A DNA stretch of 36,263 bases from Bacteroidota bacterium (GTDB lineage Bacteria > Bacteroidota > Bacteroidia > Flavobacteriales_D > JABDKJ01). The stretch is taken from NCBI GenBank assembly GCA_024279715.1, contig JAJRRH010000175.1, positions 1 to 36,263 of the forward strand, given 5' to 3'. The notes beneath the pieces are model-generated. The model ran no database searches. It was not told the origin of the DNA and saw only the letters and a list, made by a program, of their open reading frames with translations. A program made the translations under genes and the position numbers. Shown in pieces: positions 30,824 through 36,263 of this stretch. Position 1 is the first letter of the stretch. Every line of letters starts with the position of its first letter.

Positions 30824-31531
30824 ATGAATAATAAAATATCAATCATTCTGTTCGCTTTATTTTTTAGCCTTAACGCATGTGTCAAAGAGGATATAGCCAG
30901 CGGACAAATTCTTACCGAATATAGAACTGTCAATGAATATAACAGATTAATAGTAGAAGGGTCGCTAGATGTAGAAATCGTTCAATCACAAGATTTCGAT
31001 ATTAAAGTAATAGCAGGTGAGAATAAAATGCCTTACATAAAGACAAAAGTTACAGGCAATACATTACGTATCTACGAAAGCAGTAATCATGTTAGGGGCA
31101 CTTCACAAGACCGTATTTATATCTCTACTGATTTTTTAGAATCCATCACTATCGATGGTTCTGGAGATGTTACGGGATCGGGACTTGTAGCGGAAGATAT
31201 CGACTTGACTATTGAAGGATCAGGAGATATGGATCTAGTCCTAGATATTAATGACAGAGCATATTGCATTATCGATGGATCAGGAGATATGAAAATCACC
31301 GGCACTGCGGAAGATTTGGAACTGAACATCGAAGGAAGTGGTAGTTTAGACGCTCGTTACTTTCCTGTAGACAATGCGTATATTGAGATTCATGGCAGCG
31401 GTGAAGCTAGAGTACATAGTTTTTTACTTCTGGATGTACATATATACGGGAGTGGTGATGTGTATTACTTAGGCAGCCCGATCACGCTAAATGTGGACAT
31501 CCAAGGCAGCGGTGGCATTGGACCATTGTAA
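30824..31531 (+). CDS. DUF2807 (head GIN domain) lipoprotein
   Basis: Lipobox SLNACVKED; repeated IDGSGDV/IEGSGDM beta-helix motifs. Confidence 0.88.
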   Translation: MNNKISIILFALFFSLNACVKEDIASGQILTEYRTVNEYNRLIVEGSLDVEIVQSQDFDIKVIAGENKMPYIKTKVTGNTLRIYESSNHVRGTSQDRIYISTDFLESITIDGSGDVTGSGLVAEDIDLTIEGSGDMDLVLDINDRAYCIIDGSGDMKITGTAEDLELNIEGSGSLDARYFPVDNAYIEIHGSGEARVHSFLLLDVHIYGSGDVYYLGSPITLNVDIQGSGGIGPL

Positions 31532-31561
31532 GGGATTTGCTCAACAAATTATTAAGAACAA

Positions 31562-31602
31562 CACAGCGACTAACCCATATTGGATTAATCGCTGTTTTTT
31601 TA
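31562..31602 (+). terminator. Rho-independent terminator after the DUF2807 gene
   Basis: ACAGCGACTAA...TTAATCGCTGTTTTTTT hairpin with T tract. Confidence 0.75.
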
Positions 31603-31662
31603 TTGTAATATTATGTTTTTCTATGCTCTTTTACCTACTTTGAATAAATTCAAACCAAGCAC

Positions 31663-31782
31663 TTACCACACGCTAGACATACCATAAACTAATGCCTTAA
31701 CGATATACGCCGTTACAAAAAACATAGAAATTAACAGTAAATCAGCCCATTGGTTGAGCTCTTTCGATCTTACATCTTCCAT
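31663..31782 (-). CDS. Candidate small membrane protein (39 aa), absent from the ORF track
   Basis: MEDVRSKELNQWADLLLISMFFVTAYIVKALVYGMSSVW*; one hydrophobic helix; purine-rich AGAGAGA just before the ATG. Confidence 0.45.
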   Translation of the reverse strand: MEDVRSKELNQWADLLLISMFFVTAYIVKALVYGMSSVW

Positions 31783-32063
31783 TCTCTCTCACTTTTAAAA
31801 AATTCAACTTCACGTCTCGAAAGACTTCAGGTAGTTTACGGAAATACTCACGGAAAGTTTCAATAACCATATAACTAGTTGATTTAATGAATGTTTCACT
31901 CAACAACTGGACTTTTCTTTATCCCAAAAGTATAGCAATTAGCCTTTCTACAAGTTACGAATATTCGTATATAACTACTCGGATTACTCTGGCAGAGGCA
32001 AGGATAGCATTAAATCTTTTTTCATCTAAAAAGTGTCTCGACAAAGCAATAAAAATAAAATGC

Positions 32064-32071
32064 TAACTTTG
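32064..32071 (+). promoter_or_regulatory. -7 box TAACTTTG upstream of the haem-binding-domain gene
   Basis: Exact TAnnTTTG match 40 nt before the ATG at 32111. Confidence 0.5.
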
Positions 32072-32110
32072 AAATAACAAACGTCTCCAAAACCAAAGAA
32101 ATATTATATT

Positions 32111-32551
32111 ATGGTAAAAAAAATACTCAAGATACTTGCGGTAGCATTTATTGTCATCCAACTATATAGACCAGAAAGAAATATATCCACAGAAACTTCA
32201 AAAAATGACTTCTTACTAGTCGAAAAATCCCCTAAAGATATTTCGAAATTAATACAGACATCGTGCTATGATTGTCATTCTAATAACACAACTTATCCAT
32301 GGTATGCACATATAGCACCAGTATCCTGGATGATGTCACACCATATAGAAGAAGCTAAAGAAGAATTGAACTTTTCGGAATGGGCTAGCTTCACTGACAA
32401 AAGAAAAAAGCATAAACTGGAAGAATTAATTGAAGTGATTGAAGAAGGCGATATGCCCTTGAATAATTACCTTTGGATGCACTCTGAGGCAAAATTATCT
32501 ACTAGTGACAAAGAGACTTTAATTCGATGGTTTAGAAGTCTCGAAAAGTGA
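32111..32551 (+). CDS. Haem-binding-domain (cytochrome c-like CxxCH) protein
   Basis: SCYDCHSNNTTYPWYAHIAPVSWMMSHHIEEAKEELNFSEW; N-terminal signal/anchor. Confidence 0.88.
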   Translation: MVKKILKILAVAFIVIQLYRPERNISTETSKNDFLLVEKSPKDISKLIQTSCYDCHSNNTTYPWYAHIAPVSWMMSHHIEEAKEELNFSEWASFTDKRKKHKLEELIEVIEEGDMPLNNYLWMHSEAKLSTSDKETLIRWFRSLEK

Positions 32552-32762
32552 TTGATTTTACATTTTTAATGATTACCCGCATTATCTGATAGATGGCTCA
32601 TTTGGATTTTGCGGGTTTTCTATTCTGTGTCAAATTGTCACACTTGTTTTGGCAAATTTTCAATTGAAACTGCCAAAAGAAACAAATGAGTCATAAAAAA
32701 GTCATTGGCACAAAATTGGACTAAAGTTAAAAACAATAATTAATATCAAAAAAAATTAGACA

Positions 32763-33038
32763 ATGGCAATGAATATAAAACCTTTGGCAGACAGAGTGGT
32801 TATACAACCTAACTCTCCTGAAGAAAAGACTTCAAGTGGAATCTACATTCCTGATACAGCAAAAGAAAAACAATTGGAAGGCAAAGTAATGGCAGTAGGT
32901 AAAGGCTTACCTGATTTCCCGATGACTCTTAAGAAAGGTGATAAAGTCCTTTTTGGAAAATTCTCAGGAACGGAGATATCAATAGATGGGGTCGACTATC
33001 TTATCATGAAAGAATCTGATGTATTAGCAATTATATAA
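32763..33038 (+). CDS. groES: Co-chaperonin GroES
   Basis: IKPLADRVVIQPNSPEEKTSSGIYIPDTAKEKQLEGKVMAVGKG. Confidence 0.98.
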   Translation: MAMNIKPLADRVVIQPNSPEEKTSSGIYIPDTAKEKQLEGKVMAVGKGLPDFPMTLKKGDKVLFGKFSGTEISIDGVDYLIMKESDVLAII

Positions 33039-33042
33039 TTAA

Positions 33043-34695
<1,653 letters not shown>

Positions 34696-34715
34696 ACTAG
34701 AATTATTATATTTAA

Positions 34716-34750
34716 AACCTTCATCACACTTTGTGATGGAGGTTTTTTTT
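34716..34750 (+). terminator. Rho-independent terminator after groEL
   Basis: AACCTTCATCACA-ctt-TGTGATGGAGGTTTTTTTTT. Confidence 0.9.
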
Positions 34751-35027
34751 TATCTCAACACATATTGTCTAGTATTAAGTGTCTGTTTGGAAATACCACA
34801 AAATCAAAATTGTTTTTCCGCATTAAGTTTTAAGTTCATGAAAACTCGTCTGTTTCAGACCAGGCACTATTTATGAAAGTGATTTAGATTTCACTCAACA
34901 TCATACTCGTAGCATTCAGAATAACTGAAGTTTTGTTATGCTATTGTTAAATGTTCATCCACTTAAATACAAATGATTATATTAGCCAAAATCTCGTATT
35001 TTTACACCCATAAAAACACCCGAATTC

Positions 35028-36263
35028 TTGAAAAGAAATAACATCAGAATTGTCATATTACTAGCTGTTCTGTCTTTAGCAGGCATATTGGCTATACAGA
35101 TTGTATGGGTAACTCGCACATACAACCAACAAGAAAAAGAATTCAACGACCGGGTACATATCGCACTTAATACAGTAAATAAAAAAATACAAACCATTCG
35201 AAAGGATTCTTCCTATATCCACAATCCAATTGAACAAATATCACCGAGTTCATTCATCGTAAAAATGAATGACACCCTACATCCGTATATTCTTGAGACA
35301 CTACTTGAACAAGAATTTACGGATAATAACCTCAGCAGAGAATTTGAATATGGCATCTATGACTGCTTTACCGATAGCATCGTCTTTGGGGGAAAAGTAT
35401 CTCTCGACAATAAAAATGATCGCCAAGCAAGTGGTAATATCCAGAAATTAAAATGGGAGCAAGACGGTCATTACTTCGGTGTTTACTTTCCGAATAAGAC
35501 GGGAGACATTATGTCTAAGATGAAGCTATGGATATTTCTATCCGCTATTCTCTTGCTTGTGGTTCTATTCTTTGCCTATGCCCTATCCGTTATTCTTAAA
35601 CAAAAAAAACTGTCTGAGATAAAAACAGATTTCATCAATAATATGACCCACGAGCTTAAAACGCCAATATCAACTATCGCTCTGTCGAGCTCCGTGTTAA
35701 TGAGTAAGAATATTATCAATGAACCTGATAGACTTCATCGCTATGCTGAAATCATACATAATGAAAATATACGGCTAAAAAATCAAGTGGACAAAGTGCT
35801 TCAAATAGCATATTTAGATAAAGATGAAATATCGCTAAACGACGAAGAAATAGATGTTCACCAGATCATCAATGGTGCTGTAAATGCATTAGAAATCAAC
35901 CTTCAAACAAAGCAGGGATCGTTAGAGTATTTTCTTAATGCTCAGAATTCTACAATAAAAGCTGACAAAGTGCATATCACTAATATCCTTTATAACATTA
36001 TTGATAATGCAATAAAATATTCCGACAAGCCGAAAATAGAAGTAACGACTCGAAATACTAATTCAAGCCTAATTATTTCGATAAAAGACAATGGTAAGGG
36101 AATTGTAAAAAGTAACTTAGATTCTATTTTTGAAAAATTTTATCGAGTTCCTACTGGCAACGTGCATGACGTAAAAGGATTCGGACTTGGACTCTATTAC
36201 GTAAAGAAAATGGTAGATGCCCATCATGGTAAAATAACTGTAAAAAGTGAACTTGAAAAAGGG
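35028..36263 (+). CDS. Two-component sensor histidine kinase (3' truncated by window edge)
   Basis: TTG-started frame open to the window end; two TM segments; H-box INNMTHELKTPISTIALSS, N-box NILYNIIDNAIKYS, G-box DNGKGI and GFGLGLYYVKKMVDAHHG. Missed in the ORF track except for short fragments. Confidence 0.93.
   Translation, partial: MKRNNIRIVILLAVLSLAGILAIQIVWVTRTYNQQEKEFNDRVHIALNTVNKKIQTIRKDSSYIHNPIEQISPSSFIVKMNDTLHPYILETLLEQEFTDNNLSREFEYGIYDCFTDSIVFGGKVSLDNKNDRQASGNIQKLKWEQDGHYFGVYFPNKTGDIMSKMKLWIFLSAILLLVVLFFAYALSVILKQKKLSEIKTDFINNMTHELKTPISTIALSSSVLMSKNIINEPDRLHRYAEIIHNENIRLKNQVDKVLQIAYLDKDEISLNDEEIDVHQIINGAVNALEINLQTKQGSLEYFLNAQNSTIKADKVHITNILYNIIDNAIKYSDKPKIEVTTRNTNSSLIISIKDNGKGIVKSNLDSIFEKFYRVPTGNVHDVKGFGLGLYYVKKMVDAHHGKITVKSELEKG

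Noticed and set aside
32575-32620. ACCCGCA...TGCGGGTTTT as a terminator after the haem-binding gene
   Set aside because: Only a short stem with a very long loop; too weak to call.

Overview
This 36.3 kb window looks like a chromosomal segment from a gliding or type IX secretion (T9SS) Bacteroidota bacterium. It is mostly conserved housekeeping and envelope genes: the atpD 3' end, atpC, a MazG-like pyrophosphohydrolase, dtd, rsgA, a GldA-like ABC ATPase, gldN/M/L/K, a PorP/SprF protein, an arginase-fold protein, topA, miaB, a sigma-54 activator, an LptE-like protein, a TPR protein, secG, rplS, a DUF4920 protein, a PD40/OmpA protein, an AsmA-like protein, PorQ, an endo/exonuclease/phosphatase lipoprotein, a HerA/DUF853 ATPase, dodecin, an initiator tRNA, era, a DUF2807 lipoprotein, a haem-binding-domain protein, groES, groEL and a partial histidine kinase. 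I saw no CRISPR array, prophage or transposase. The strongest anomaly is an in-frame TAA at codon 58 of an otherwise intact groEL, exactly where GAA (Glu) is expected. Other points worth checking are an arginase-fold protein beside the gliding genes with substituted metal ligands, a diverged palindromic intergenic repeat in two inverted copies, an unannotated 39-aa membrane-protein-like ORF, apparently leaderless divergent promoters for rsgA and gldA, and a palindrome plus a sigma-54-like half site upstream of groES. I found no convincing wholly new multi-gene system.
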